64,000 bases of DNA from Adhaeribacter aerolatus. Its GTDB lineage: Bacteria > Bacteroidota > Bacteroidia > Cytophagales > Hymenobacteraceae. The first letter of the stretch is position 1. Every line of letters starts with the position of its first letter. A model generated the notes under the pieces. The model was not told where the DNA came from, ran no database searches, and was given only the letters and a program-made list of their open reading frames with translations. The DNA lies in assembly GCF_007991635.1 (NCBI RefSeq), contig NZ_BJYS01000013.1, positions 1 through 64,000 of the forward strand. The letters are read 5' to 3'. Of the stretch, positions 54,037-63,408 are shown piece by piece. Made by a program: the position numbers and the translations under genes.

Positions 54037-55143
54037 ATGATCCTCGAAAATATAAGTTTACTTTATTTTAAAAACTATGAAGAAGCGGATCTTACTTTCT
54101 CTCCTCATATAAATTGCTTTATCGGCGACAACGGCAGCGGCAAAACCAACCTGCTCGATGCTATCTATTATTTATCGATAAGCAAGAGCGCTTTCACCGC
54201 CTCCGACCTGCAGAATATTAAACAGGGCGAAGATTATTTCATGATCCGGGGTAAATTTGATACCTTACAAGCCCACAAAGATGTCATTCAGTGCACTTTC
54301 CGGACGGGTCAGAAAAAAATAATCACCCACAACAAAACACCTTACGAAAAAGTAAGCGAGCATATTGGCCGCTACCCGGTGGTGCTTATATCTCCCTATG
54401 ATACGGATTTGATCCGCGAAGGAAGCGAAGAGCGCCGGAAATATTTCGACAGTTTGCTCTCGCAACTCAATCACGAGTACCTCGAAACGCTCATCCGTTA
54501 TAACTATTTATTAAAGCAGCGCAACTCTTTATTAAAGCAGTTTGCCGACCGTAATTATTTCGACCGCGATTATTTGCAGATTTTAGATGAGCAGTTGGTA
54601 CCGGCCGGTGAGCAGATTTCAACTATTCGGGAGGCCTTTTTGGCGGAGTTTGTACCAGTATTTCAGAAACACTACGAGCATCTCTCCGACAGCCACGAAT
54701 ACGTAAGCCTGCAATATAAAAGCCATTTACCCGGCGCCAACTTCTCCTTATTACTAGCCGAAGCCCAGCGCAAAGATTTGTTGTTGCAACGCACTACGGT
54801 TGGTACGCACAAAGATGATTTTGTTTTTTTAATTGATGGCTGGCCCATAAAAAACTATGGTTCGCAGGGGCAGCAGAAATCTTACGTAATTGCTTTAAAG
54901 CTCGCCCACTTCGAGATTGTAGCCCGCTACAAAGGCCAGAAACCCCTGCTCCTGCTCGACGATATTTTTGACCGGCTAGATGAAAAACGCATTACTAAAC
55001 TGATGCAACTGGTAGCCAACCAAACGTTTGGGCAACTGTTTATCACCGATTCGCATTTGGAACGTACCAATGCAATTTTGGCCGGATTATCCGAAAATAT
55101 TGTGCGTTATGGAGTGGCAAATGGCACGGTTGCCCCTTTCTAA
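54037..55143 (+). CDS. recF: DNA repair protein RecF
   Basis: This 368-residue SMC-like ATPase loads RecA at gaps through RecFOR. Walker A is GDNGSGKTNLLDAIYYLS (about 30-47), the signature GSQGQQKSYVIALKLA lies near 275, and Walker B is LLLLDDIFDRLDE (about 305-317). It is transcribed away from pdhA and followed 35 bp later by a DciA-like gene, a common pairing around replication functions in Bacteroidota; dnaA and dnaN are not in the window. Confidence 0.96.
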   Translation: MILENISLLYFKNYEEADLTFSPHINCFIGDNGSGKTNLLDAIYYLSISKSAFTASDLQNIKQGEDYFMIRGKFDTLQAHKDVIQCTFRTGQKKIITHNKTPYEKVSEHIGRYPVVLISPYDTDLIREGSEERRKYFDSLLSQLNHEYLETLIRYNYLLKQRNSLLKQFADRNYFDRDYLQILDEQLVPAGEQISTIREAFLAEFVPVFQKHYEHLSDSHEYVSLQYKSHLPGANFSLLLAEAQRKDLLLQRTTVGTHKDDFVFLIDGWPIKNYGSQGQQKSYVIALKLAHFEIVARYKGQKPLLLLDDIFDRLDEKRITKLMQLVANQTFGQLFITDSHLERTNAILAGLSENIVRYGVANGTVAPF

Positions 55144-55226
55144 TGCGAGTAAGATTAACCCGACGATTGTAATTAATATTGCCTAAATTTAGCTTTGAAA
55201 TACAGCGCTTACTAAATATTAAACTT

Positions 55227-55571
55227 GTGGCTTATTACAAAAGACCCAACAAAAATAATTACCTGGATAAAAACATTCATGCCCGTAAGGCAGACATCCA
55301 ACCTTTAAAAGATACTATTCAGGAGCTACTCAAAGCTTACCGTATTCAGGGTAAGGTTACCCAGGCACAAATTATTGGCAGTTGGGAAAAAATAATGGGC
55401 AAAGGCATTTCGCTTAAAACAAAAGAGTTGTATTTTCAGGATCGCAAGCTTTTTGTTGCCTTAACCTCCGCCTCTTTAAAACACGAGTTAATTATGTCTA
55501 AGACGCGGGTTATTCAATTAATAAACGAAGAAATCGGACAGGATTTCATTCAGGAAATTGTATTCTTATAA
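55227..55571 (+). CDS. DciA-like DUF721 protein
   Basis: The protein contains the DUF721 domain (about the last 100 residues: IQPLKDTIQELLKAYRIQGK, SWEKIMGKGI, SLKHELIMSK). DUF721 proteins relate to DciA, which helps to load the replicative helicase in bacteria lacking DnaC. A GTG at 55,227 gives 114 residues; a longer TTG start at 55,179 would add 16 residues that look less typical. The exact start is uncertain. It follows recF closely. Confidence 0.85.
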   Translation: MAYYKRPNKNNYLDKNIHARKADIQPLKDTIQELLKAYRIQGKVTQAQIIGSWEKIMGKGISLKTKELYFQDRKLFVALTSASLKHELIMSKTRVIQLINEEIGQDFIQEIVFL

Positions 55572-55665
55572 TATCTTAAATCAATTTTTAAACAAGTTGG
55601 TATTTTGCAATTTATTACCGAACTAATTAGTTGCAGAATTCATTCAAAGGCACTTAACTTTGAGT

Positions 55666-58617
55666 ATGCCTTTGAAAAATTACATTTACCCAATCTCTCT
55701 GATTTTTCTTTTTTGTTTTGATTTAAGGGCGCAATCGGGCAGTTGGCTGCCAGTTGGGGCCGACTTAAGTTATCCCCGCACGCTTTTAAAAGCCAGTCAA
55801 GTTGCTTCTGTTCGGAATTCTTTAAGCAATGGCATAAATTTTTCGCTATACAGTGGGTTGTACAACAGCATCAACGGCTCCATTCCCGGAGATAATACAG
55901 CTAATGATGGGCGCCGGGCCCGGGCCACTTTTGCTAAAAATACTGCTTTCGTAGTTTTAATCGACCGCAAGCCGGCCGGTTCTACCCTCACCATTTTAGC
56001 GCCGGAAGAAAGAGCTAACTTCATTAACAATTTAAAAGCGGCGCTTGAAAACATAAATACTAACGTAGAGGCTTTTCCTTCTTACACCAACTGGCAGTGG
56101 CGCTCTAAAGAGCTTATTGATTACATGATAGCCTATGATCTATTGCGGGGTGTTGGTGAAGACGAAACTTCCATGGTGACCAGCAAGGCCAAATTGCAGC
56201 AATTTGCCGGGAACTTATACACCCAATCCGTTGCCAATATATTCGGATATAACTTTTACAACAGCGTTAAAAACAACCACGCCCTCATGACGGCCGCAGC
56301 TTTAGGTTTATCGGCGGTGGTATTAAACGATGCTACCAGCACAACTGCTGCCCAACAGCCTGTCAACTGGATTAATAACGGCCTGTATAACATTGATAAC
56401 GTGTTATGGCGCGATGCCAAACGGCAGTCCGATTCAACGGCAGTAGCGGGCTATGCCGAAGGTCCTTATTATTTTAAATACGCTTTTTTAAACGTGCTAC
56501 CTTTTGTGCGGGCTATGGGTAATTTTTTGCCCGATGGCAGAAACCGCTATACCTATAATGGGGCCAGCCGTAGCATCCGAAACCCTTATTATGACCACAA
56601 GTTTGATTTGCTTTATGAATGGATGTCGGCGATACTGATGCCCGACGGCCGCTACCCGGCCCTGGAAGATTCGTATGTAGACATGGGAATGCCGGAATTG
56701 GCCTTAACCGGTAAAAGCCGCTATGTACAACCGCTCGCTCTGAAAAACTTAGCCCCCAATCAGCTAAACAGCCTAACCGCACAACTCCGCGATTTAACGG
56801 TAGATATGCGGGCCGCCTACCTGGCAGCCAATATTACTCCGGCCGAAGCGGCTAACAGCACCTTAACGGTATTACCTAAAAGCGGCAACCTGGTCTTCCG
56901 GTCGGGCAACGACTCACTAGCGAATTACCTGCACCTGTACGGCAAAAATGGCTTGGCTCAATCGGTAACGGGCGGCCACAACCACGGCGATGCCAGCAGT
57001 TTTATTTTACACGCCAAAGGTCAATTGTTGGCTTTAGATGCCGGCTATCTCAGTTCCAGCTACCGCGACTCGGTAGGCAAAGCCACCAACCACAACTTAA
57101 TATTAGTAGATGGCGCCGGACCGGCTATTGGTACCGACGGCACTACCAACGACGCGGAAGCTTTTATTCAGAACACCTTTAACACCCGGCAACTGGCTTA
57201 CGGCGAAGTTCGTACTGCTTATTTAGGTACCAATATTACCCGCAAAACCCTGCAGGTCCGCAAAAATTATTACTTACTGGCTGATTTTGTAAATGCCCCG
57301 GCCGCGCATAACTACACCTGGCAACTACATGGCTACGGCCTGGAAAACGGCACTGCCGCCACCGGCACCTTTACCGATAATTTAGCTACCCAACAGGAAG
57401 GAATCTGGCAGAAAAACGGGGTAAATTTAAAAGCCCACGTTACGGCTACCGGCTCCGCTGACGCTTATACCAAAGGCACTAATATACACGAAGTAACCTA
57501 TAACAAATCGGAAAAACATACTACCTTACTTGTGCAAAAGAACGGCGTTACCCAAACGCAGTTTTTAGCACTTCTACACCCCTATACTACTAACGCTGCA
57601 ACGGTAACCACCACCAGCACAAATAATACCGCCGGCCTCGCCGCTACCAATGCCGCTTACCAGGATATTGCCTGGGCGCAGGCCGATACCAGTTACACCA
57701 CTTACAGCAACAATAATTTGCCGGAAGTTGGCTCCGATGCCCGGCTCACCTTTTATTCGCAGGATAACACCGGCAGTTTTGCACAGGCCTTTGTAGAGCA
57801 AGGCACTACTTTACAGTATGGCGCCAGCCAGGTGCTGCAATCAACCCAAAGAGCCAATATTAACTGGCAGCAAACCGATTTAACCCATTACGAAGGCTAC
57901 GTAAGCCGCAATACCAGCTTAACCCTGGCTCTTCCGGCCCCGCCTACCACAGTAGTGGGTGCTAATATCTCCGACTATAATTATAACATCACCGCCGGCA
58001 CTTTAGCTATCGAGTTTTCCGGCCCTTCTAATTTTGGAGTAATTACCCAGAATAATGCCTTACCGGTAAGATTAATTAATTTTAAAGCCGCGCGCCAGGA
58101 ACACATCATACAACTCAACTGGCAAACGGCAGTAGAAAATCAGAATGCGGGCTTTACAGTGCGCCGGAAATCCGAAGGCGAAAAAGAATTCCGGCCGATT
58201 GGGTTTGTAGCCGGCAAAGGCAATTCCCAAACCTTAAGCTTTTACCGTTTCGAAGATAAAACGGCTCCTTCCGCGGCTATTAATTATTATCAGTTAATAC
58301 AAACCGATTGGGACGGCAAAACCCATACCTCGCCGGTTATAGCGGTGCAAGGCCGAAATTACTTAAGTCCCGAACTGACGGTGTTTCCGGTACCGGCAGC
58401 GGAATATTTGCAGGTAAACCTCCGAGGTGTTGCAGCGGCTGATAATTTACATTTACAGCTTTATACTTTAAACGGCGAAGTAGTTTTACACCAGAAATTT
58501 TCGAACGAAACCAGCTTAAATGTAAGTAAGCTTAAACCCGGTTTGTATTACCTGCGGGTTCTGGATGTAAATGGTCAGGTTATTACCGCTGGAAAAAAGA
58601 TAATCATCAACCATTAA
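55666..58617 (+). CDS. Heparinase II/III-family polysaccharide lyase with T9SS sorting domain
   Basis: This 983-residue secreted enzyme starts with a signal peptide (MPLKNYIYPISLIFLFCFDL, ending RAQ). An alpha/alpha-toroid-like N-terminal half (about 25-400) is followed by a heparinase II/III-type domain (about 430-600) with the conserved GGHNHGDASSFILHAKG, where histidines are likely catalytic. It ends with a Reg-like linker and a type A T9SS sorting domain (from FPVPAAEYLQ to the end). The TTG at 55,660 is not needed; ATG at 55,666 is preferred. It probably cleaves an acidic polysaccharide such as a uronic-acid polymer, but the exact sugar is unknown. No sulfatase or SusCD genes are nearby. 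Confidence 0.9.
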   Translation: MPLKNYIYPISLIFLFCFDLRAQSGSWLPVGADLSYPRTLLKASQVASVRNSLSNGINFSLYSGLYNSINGSIPGDNTANDGRRARATFAKNTAFVVLIDRKPAGSTLTILAPEERANFINNLKAALENINTNVEAFPSYTNWQWRSKELIDYMIAYDLLRGVGEDETSMVTSKAKLQQFAGNLYTQSVANIFGYNFYNSVKNNHALMTAAALGLSAVVLNDATSTTAAQQPVNWINNGLYNIDNVLWRDAKRQSDSTAVAGYAEGPYYFKYAFLNVLPFVRAMGNFLPDGRNRYTYNGASRSIRNPYYDHKFDLLYEWMSAILMPDGRYPALEDSYVDMGMPELALTGKSRYVQPLALKNLAPNQLNSLTAQLRDLTVDMRAAYLAANITPAEAANSTLTVLPKSGNLVFRSGNDSLANYLHLYGKNGLAQSVTGGHNHGDASSFILHAKGQLLALDAGYLSSSYRDSVGKATNHNLILVDGAGPAIGTDGTTNDAEAFIQNTFNTRQLAYGEVRTAYLGTNITRKTLQVRKNYYLLADFVNAPAAHNYTWQLHGYGLENGTAATGTFTDNLATQQEGIWQKNGVNLKAHVTATGSADAYTKGTNIHEVTYNKSEKHTTLLVQKNGVTQTQFLALLHPYTTNAATVTTTSTNNTAGLAATNAAYQDIAWAQADTSYTTYSNNNLPEVGSDARLTFYSQDNTGSFAQAFVEQGTTLQYGASQVLQSTQRANINWQQTDLTHYEGYVSRNTSLTLALPAPPTTVVGANISDYNYNITAGTLAIEFSGPSNFGVITQNNALPVRLINFKAARQEHIIQLNWQTAVENQNAGFTVRRKSEGEKEFRPIGFVAGKGNSQTLSFYRFEDKTAPSAAINYYQLIQTDWDGKTHTSPVIAVQGRNYLSPELTVFPVPAAEYLQVNLRGVAAADNLHLQLYTLNGEVVLHQKFSNETSLNVSKLKPGLYYLRVLDVNGQVITAGKKIIINH

Positions 58618-58680
58618 TTTTACCGGGTTAAAAGATTAGGATTATTATCTTTCGGTGTTAATAAATTTAAGGCATTATTT

Positions 58681-59262
58681 ATGATACTTCCGGAATTCAG
58701 AGCGGTAGCCTACTCCCAAACAACTTTAACCGAATTAATGGTACCGGCTTATGCCAATTTCGGGGGCAAAATACACGGTGGCATTCTGCTCTCGCTTATG
58801 GATAAAGTGGCTTATACCTGCGCGGCCAAACACGCCGGCAATTATTGCGTTACCGTAAGCGTAGATGGCGTAAATTTTCTGCAACCCGTGGAAGTAGGCG
58901 AACTCGTATCGTTAATGGCTTCGGTAAACTACGTGGGCCGCACCTCTATTTTGCTAGGTATAAAAGTTATTGCCGAAAATGTTAAAACCGGTACCGTAAA
59001 GCACACCAATACCTCCTACTTCACCATGGTGGCCAAAGACGAAAGTAATAAACCCACCCAGGTACCCGGTCTGATACTCGAAAACCGGGAAGAGGTACGG
59101 CGCTTTCTGGAAGCGATTAAACGCAAAGAGATGAAATCCTTGTTCCAGGAAGAATTTAACAATGCCAAAACCAACTTAACTATAGAACAGGAACTCAACC
59201 GGCTGGAAGGCGAGCGATGCAAAGTAAGCTACCTGAATCTTCCGGCTTCCCGGCATAAATAA
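58681..59262 (+). CDS. Acyl-CoA thioesterase, hot-dog fold
   Basis: This 193-residue protein has a hot-dog domain (about 8-125) with NFGGKIHGGILLSLMDKVAYTCA, where the Asp of LMDKVA is in the usual catalytic place, followed by a helical tail (about 130-190). The family (YciA/BFIT-like) hydrolyses acyl-CoA thioesters in the cytoplasm. The long C-terminal tail is less usual. It is a single gene after the lyase gene with 63 bp between. Confidence 0.9.
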   Translation: MILPEFRAVAYSQTTLTELMVPAYANFGGKIHGGILLSLMDKVAYTCAAKHAGNYCVTVSVDGVNFLQPVEVGELVSLMASVNYVGRTSILLGIKVIAENVKTGTVKHTNTSYFTMVAKDESNKPTQVPGLILENREEVRRFLEAIKRKEMKSLFQEEFNNAKTNLTIEQELNRLEGERCKVSYLNLPASRHK

Positions 59263-59575
59263 AAGCTTTAATCCCACTAAGTTTCCAGACCCAATTTTTC
59301 GGTTAAAAACTTAAAAGCATCAGCACGCTGCCGGAGGAAAATATTTTATTATTAACTGTACTAAAAGCTGGCATAATCATCTACCCAATGGCGGCAGCTA
59401 ACCTCAAAATAATACCCAGCCCGGGAGAAGATAATGCGCTAATAACAGCGTAAACACATTGAACCTGAACCAGTACAGAAATGTTCTGCCTGCACCATTT
59501 ACCCGTATAATTTCTAAAGTTTAGGAAAGCTAAGCTCCGACAATCAAACTGGTACCTAAATCACAGGTTAATTTC
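59263..59575. other. Intergenic region without a gene
   Basis: This 313-base stretch between the thioesterase and DUF922 genes shows no open frame, RNA or clear hairpin. It should hold the DUF922 gene promoter. Confidence 0.4.
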
Positions 59576-60742
59576 ATGAATTATCGATATAAAGAGCGGG
59601 GGCCAGCTACGTACCATAAGGCACAGCAGGTACTTACTTATTTAAAGCCTTACCGGCTTTGGCTAGGTGGTGCCCTGCTGCTGATTATTTTCGGCGCAGC
59701 TCAAACCCAACCGGTAATGCCAACTGCTATTGTACTAAAACCAATAACTACCCCAATTACCCCTAAAGAATTTTTTGTAGCCGGGGTAGTAGATGAGCGC
59801 CGCGACCGCAAAGCCGTGGCTTATCTAGTACCGCCAACCAGTACTCCGGCAAAACCCAGTCCAACTCAGCCCATCGATTTAGAAGGAGGCGGCCTACCCG
59901 CCATCCGGCAATTCATTCTGCAGGGCATGCGCCGGAATATGAAGCTGCGGCCGGTGGTGGTACGCGTAAAAGAATTTAAATTAACCGAAACCGCTAATGC
60001 GAGCGGTTGGGTAGATGGACAGGTAAGTGTAGTTCTAGCGTTTGATATTCAGAACGAAGGCAAAACCATGCGCTCGGTAGATTATAAAGGCGGCGCACGA
60101 TATAGGAGGCACCCCAACCAGTTTACCGTAATAGAACCAACCTTGCGGCAATCGCTGACCGATGCTTTAAACTATTTGAACGGCTGGATGGAAAAGAATG
60201 CCCACCATACCGAAGAACTGGCCCAAGGGCTCAAAGTAACGTTTAAAGATTTTAACCAGAACACCGATCCTGATACGTTGTTTTACAACCCGAAAAACCC
60301 ACTGACCTGGAGCGATTTCCGGGCGGAGCCGCGGGGTGGCCGTTTTGCGGCCGCGGTTTTCCCCAGCTTTGCTTACGAAGGCGAAAGCAAAACCATTAAT
60401 GGCGTGGTGCATCTTCATATAACGGTAAAAGTTTTTGTGGTGCGCGATGCTTCCTGGGTACGGGCGGGCCGCGATGATTATGGCTTAAACCACGAGCAGC
60501 GCCACTTTGATATTGTAAAACTTATAGCCGAACGGTTCAAACAAAAAATTAAGCCCAGTGCCCTCACTGTAGAAGATTACAACAGCATTATTCAGAACGA
60601 ATTTTTGGAATCGTGGCGCGAAATGACACGATTACAGGAACAATACGATAGCGAAACCGGGCACGGCACTAACCACCCCAGTCAGGAAGCCTGGAACCTA
60701 CGCATCGACGAAGAACTACGCAAGTTCGGGGTCCGCAAGTAA
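59576..60742 (+). CDS. DUF922 putative zinc protease, membrane-anchored
   Basis: This 388-residue protein has an N-terminal membrane segment (about 33-45, LWLGGALLLIIFGAA). An alpha/beta portion (about 60-205) is followed by a DUF922 domain (about 245-385). The metal motif is NHEQRHFDIVKL near residue 305, which fits the HExxH-type zinc peptidases. It starts TTxx upstream of no clear partner and is presumably secreted or periplasmic. The substrate is unknown. The call as a protease rests on the motif. Confidence 0.82.
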   Translation: MNYRYKERGPATYHKAQQVLTYLKPYRLWLGGALLLIIFGAAQTQPVMPTAIVLKPITTPITPKEFFVAGVVDERRDRKAVAYLVPPTSTPAKPSPTQPIDLEGGGLPAIRQFILQGMRRNMKLRPVVVRVKEFKLTETANASGWVDGQVSVVLAFDIQNEGKTMRSVDYKGGARYRRHPNQFTVIEPTLRQSLTDALNYLNGWMEKNAHHTEELAQGLKVTFKDFNQNTDPDTLFYNPKNPLTWSDFRAEPRGGRFAAAVFPSFAYEGESKTINGVVHLHITVKVFVVRDASWVRAGRDDYGLNHEQRHFDIVKLIAERFKQKIKPSALTVEDYNSIIQNEFLESWREMTRLQEQYDSETGHGTNHPSQEAWNLRIDEELRKFGVRK

Positions 60743-60745
60743 GCT

Positions 60746-60763
60746 ACCAGGTTAAAACCTGGT
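60746..60763 (+). terminator. Weak candidate terminator
   Basis: ACCAGGTT-AA-AACCTGGT is a perfect 8-base inverted repeat three bases after the DUF922 stop. No clear T run follows, so termination is uncertain. Confidence 0.45.
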
Positions 60764-60885
60764 TAACAAATTGCCAGCCTGCACAAATCCCTGACAAGGC
60801 CATAAAATAGTACCCTTTATTGTGCTAAAGGAGTTGTAAGGCAGCAGCGCCTTTGCATAGAAAGTAAAAGTGACGGCTACTTGTT

Positions 60886-60944
60886 TTATTAATTATCAAA
60901 ATATATTTATCGAATAACAATAAATACATTTTGATAATTAATAA
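60886..60944. promoter_or_regulatory. Long inverted repeat, candidate operator of the DUF2975/HTH operon
   Basis: Two 24-base arms (60,886-60,909 and 60,921-60,944) match at 23 of 24 positions around an 11-base centre. The right arm covers the -33-like TTG at 60,931. The repeat ends 48 bases before the DUF2975 start. The small HTH protein made from the operon is the obvious candidate to bind it; a cruciform or other role is also possible. Confidence 0.7.
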
Positions 60945-60960
60945 ATTATTATTTCTTTTG
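60931..60960 (+). promoter_or_regulatory. Candidate promoter of the DUF2975/HTH operon
   Basis: TTG (60,931-60,933) followed after 19 bases by TTCTTTTG (60,953-60,960) matches the Bacteroidota promoter form with one mismatch. Transcription would start near 60,967, 26 bases before the DUF2975 ATG. Confidence 0.55.
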
Positions 60961-60992
60961 GTCGAGTTAAAAGCCTCTAAACTTATTATGCT

Positions 60993-61622
60993 ATGAAAAC
61001 CTTAGGCCAATATTCCCTCTCCGCTTTCCTAAAATTTATTATTTACGCCAGCTGGTATATTCAGCTTTTTTTTCTGGTGCTGCTCACGGTACTTTTAACC
61101 ATAAGCTTTATTGCTAAAGATAACATTCAAAGCGATTTAACGGTACGATTAACCCAAAGTAAGCCGATGGCGGTTACGCCTGCGCCAACTGCCACTAATA
61201 TTAATAACGTTACCTTAAAATTAAACGCCGGCGAATTGTACTTTACCCAAGACAAAAGCGTCCCTCTGGTAATTTATAACCTGGGTGTTATGTGGATTGG
61301 CTTTGCCATTTCGCTGGGCATTACCAACCTGCTGCGCAAAATATTCGACAGCCTGACGGATAACAACCCGTTTGTAATTGAAAATGCGCAACGCCTCCGG
61401 CAGATTGCCTTGTTAATTATTTTAATTGCCCCACTCACTTTTATGCGCGATTTATTTCTGAACTGGTATTTGCGGCAAAACTTTGTTATTGACGGCAGCG
61501 TCATTCAAACCCACCTGACGCTCGATTTCAAAACCGTATTTATTGGTTTAATTTTGCTGATAATTGCCGAGATATTCCGGATTGGTACCCGGTTAAAAGA
61601 AGAGCAGGAATTAACCGTTTGA
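60993..61622 (+). CDS. DUF2975 membrane protein
   Basis: This 209-residue protein has four hydrophobic helices (about 22-45, 91-112, 133-152 and 175-198) with a periplasmic-facing loop after the first and the LRKIFDSLTDNNPFVIENAQRLR segment characteristic of the family. Family members occur next to small HTH regulators, as in the yoaS-yozG pair of Bacillus subtilis. Its stop overlaps the TTG that could begin the HTH gene, showing tight coupling. It may sense or signal across the membrane, or be an effector; nothing is shown. Confidence 0.88.
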   Translation: MKTLGQYSLSAFLKFIIYASWYIQLFFLVLLTVLLTISFIAKDNIQSDLTVRLTQSKPMAVTPAPTATNINNVTLKLNAGELYFTQDKSVPLVIYNLGVMWIGFAISLGITNLLRKIFDSLTDNNPFVIENAQRLRQIALLIILIAPLTFMRDLFLNWYLRQNFVIDGSVIQTHLTLDFKTVFIGLILLIIAEIFRIGTRLKEEQELTV

Positions 61623-61627
61623 ACCCG

Positions 61628-61834
61628 ATGCCGATTTATATTAACTTAGATTTACAACTGGTAAAAAAGAAAATGTCGCTGACGGAGCTTTCGGAGCGGG
61701 TTGATATTACGATGTCTAACCTATCTATTCTGAAACAGGGTAAAGCCAAAGCAGTGCGCTTTTCTACGCTCGAAGCCATTTGCCGCGAACTGGAATGCCA
61801 ACCCGGCGATATTCTGGAATACAAAGCCGAGTAA
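61628..61834 (+). CDS. Small XRE-type HTH regulator, YozG-like
   Basis: The ATG at 61,628 gives a 68-residue protein that is nearly all one Cro/C1-type helix-turn-helix (LVKKKMSLTELSERVDITMSNLSILKQGK, split by turn) with the family end ICRELECQPGDILEY. A TTG at 61,619 would add three residues and overlap the DUF2975 stop. Such proteins pair with DUF2975 genes and probably regulate their own operon. A long inverted repeat upstream is the likely operator. Confidence 0.92.
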   Translation: MPIYINLDLQLVKKKMSLTELSERVDITMSNLSILKQGKAKAVRFSTLEAICRELECQPGDILEYKAE

Positions 61835-61887
61835 TGCCCAATGGTCGGCTATGCTGGTACTTACCAATTACTAAACTATTAATTCGG

Positions 61888-62421
61888 ATGGATGCGATTT
61901 ATTCTGAGCGCTTAAAGTTAGTACCTCTAACCAACCGGCAATTGCAATTATGGGCGCAGAGCCGGACCGCTCTCGAAAAAGAATTGGGCCTGAACGCCAA
62001 TATCATTCAGATGGATACCCAGATTGCGGCCGAGCTACAGGACGCTTTGCTGAATACCTGGCTACCCGGTACGGCGGCTCACCCCAACCATTATTTTTGG
62101 GTAACCAACTGGGAAATTATTTTGCCGGAGAAGAATATATCGGTGGGTGGTATTGGTTTTGCCGGTTTACCCGACGCGAACGGCGAAACCATGGTGGGCT
62201 ACGGCCTAGATGCAAAACACCACGGTCGAGGGTACGCTTCTGAAGCGTTGGCTTGCCTGTTACGGTGGGCTTTCGGGCACGAGACTTTAAAAGCCGTGAT
62301 AGCTACTACCCCACCCGATAATTACCCGTCGCACAAAGTGCTCACGAAAAACGGCTTTACCAACCTGGGCCACCTGGACCCGGAATATATTTACTGGCGA
62401 CTGGAGCGAAGTAATTTTTAA
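61888..62421 (+). CDS. GNAT-family acetyltransferase
   Basis: The ATG at 61,888 gives 177 residues; a longer frame would run into the HTH gene and is rejected. The acetyl-CoA-binding motif is GYGLDAKHHGRGYASEALACLLRWAF (Q/R-x-x-G-x-G/A pattern), with a following beta strand and THHKVLTKNGF-like SHKVLTKNGFTNLG. It matches the Acetyltransf_3 or RimJ/RimL-like group that acetylates proteins or small molecules; the substrate is unknown. It may be in the same transcript as the HTH gene, 53 bases upstream. Confidence 0.9.
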   Translation: MDAIYSERLKLVPLTNRQLQLWAQSRTALEKELGLNANIIQMDTQIAAELQDALLNTWLPGTAAHPNHYFWVTNWEIILPEKNISVGGIGFAGLPDANGETMVGYGLDAKHHGRGYASEALACLLRWAFGHETLKAVIATTPPDNYPSHKVLTKNGFTNLGHLDPEYIYWRLERSNF

Positions 62422-62502
62422 AGAAATAGTCAATTTTAAGGCAGAGGCTGAAATTGCTCCTGCATAACACGCATTATTATTGGTTATGTTAAGCTGTTCT
62501 GA

Positions 62503-63243
62503 CTATTGTAACCCGAACCGGAAAGGCAAAGCATGAACGTAGGCTCTTGGCACACCTTCTTCCATAGCCGGTTTAAAATCTGGCATGGCGCGCGCCACCC
62601 GTAAAGCTTCCCTATCCAACGATGAGGAGACCTTTTTTACCACTTCTGAGCTAATAAATTTGCCGGTTTCATCAATAATTACTTGCACCACAACAACTCC
62701 TTGCTCTTTGTCTCGCAGTGCCGCCGCCGGGTATCTTAAATTATTCGTCAAAAATTTAAGTAATGCGTTAGGCCCACCCGGGAATTCCGGCAGTTCTTCG
62801 TGCGGATAAAAGCTGACCGCTGTTCCGTCCTCGTTAAAACATTCACCAACTTTCAGCTCCCCCTTAATAAAGTTTTCGCGGCGCTTAAGTTGCCCGCTAG
62901 CATAGTACCCAACAGCCTGCCCTTCTTTTTTGCCTTGCCGGTACTGGGTAGTGTAATATAACTGACCATTTTTATGCCATTTTTGGGCTAAACCTTCCGG
63001 AAAAAATACACCTTCGGGAGTTTTGATAAAGTTGGTTTCGGCATGTTTCTCACCGGTTATAAAATAAGTAATTTCGGTTTTGCTGCTTTTTCCCTTATCT
63101 GTAAATTCTGTAACTTTATAATAGGCCGCGCCTTCTTTTCCGGGTAATAAATTAAATTTCTGGCCAAAATATTCCGGGTCGGTTTGGCTAAAAGCTGATA
63201 AACTAAGCGTTAAATAAGAAACTATAACAAGTAGAAAGCGCAT
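62503..63243 (-). CDS. Secreted TonB-C domain protein with MORN-like repeats
   Basis: This 246-residue protein has a signal peptide (MRFLLVIVSYLTLSLSAFS) in place of a TonB membrane anchor. Residues about 65-130 contain MORN-like units (KWHKNGQLYYTTQYRQGKKEG, split by turn) and the rest is a TonB C-terminal domain (about 155-246; PEFPGGPNALLKFLTNNLRYP and VVVVQVIIDETGKF). Such Bacteroidota proteins are probably periplasmic and may aid outer-membrane or cell-wall interactions. The role is unknown. Confidence 0.88.
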   Translation of the reverse strand: MRFLLVIVSYLTLSLSAFSQTDPEYFGQKFNLLPGKEGAAYYKVTEFTDKGKSSKTEITYFITGEKHAETNFIKTPEGVFFPEGLAQKWHKNGQLYYTTQYRQGKKEGQAVGYYASGQLKRRENFIKGELKVGECFNEDGTAVSFYPHEELPEFPGGPNALLKFLTNNLRYPAAALRDKEQGVVVVQVIIDETGKFISSEVVKKVSSSLDREALRVARAMPDFKPAMEEGVPRAYVHALPFRFGLQ

Positions 63244-63408
63244 GAATAAATTTTTTATATAAAATCAACCTATTATTTAAAATTAGGTTGATTGTTCATC
63301 CTGACAAACTTCTGTAAAAACTTATTTTGTTTTCCCGAACCATAATGTACTTGGCTAAAAAGCGATTCATTGTTTTATAGGTGTGGTTATGTGCTTTAGC
63401 CTTTTCAA

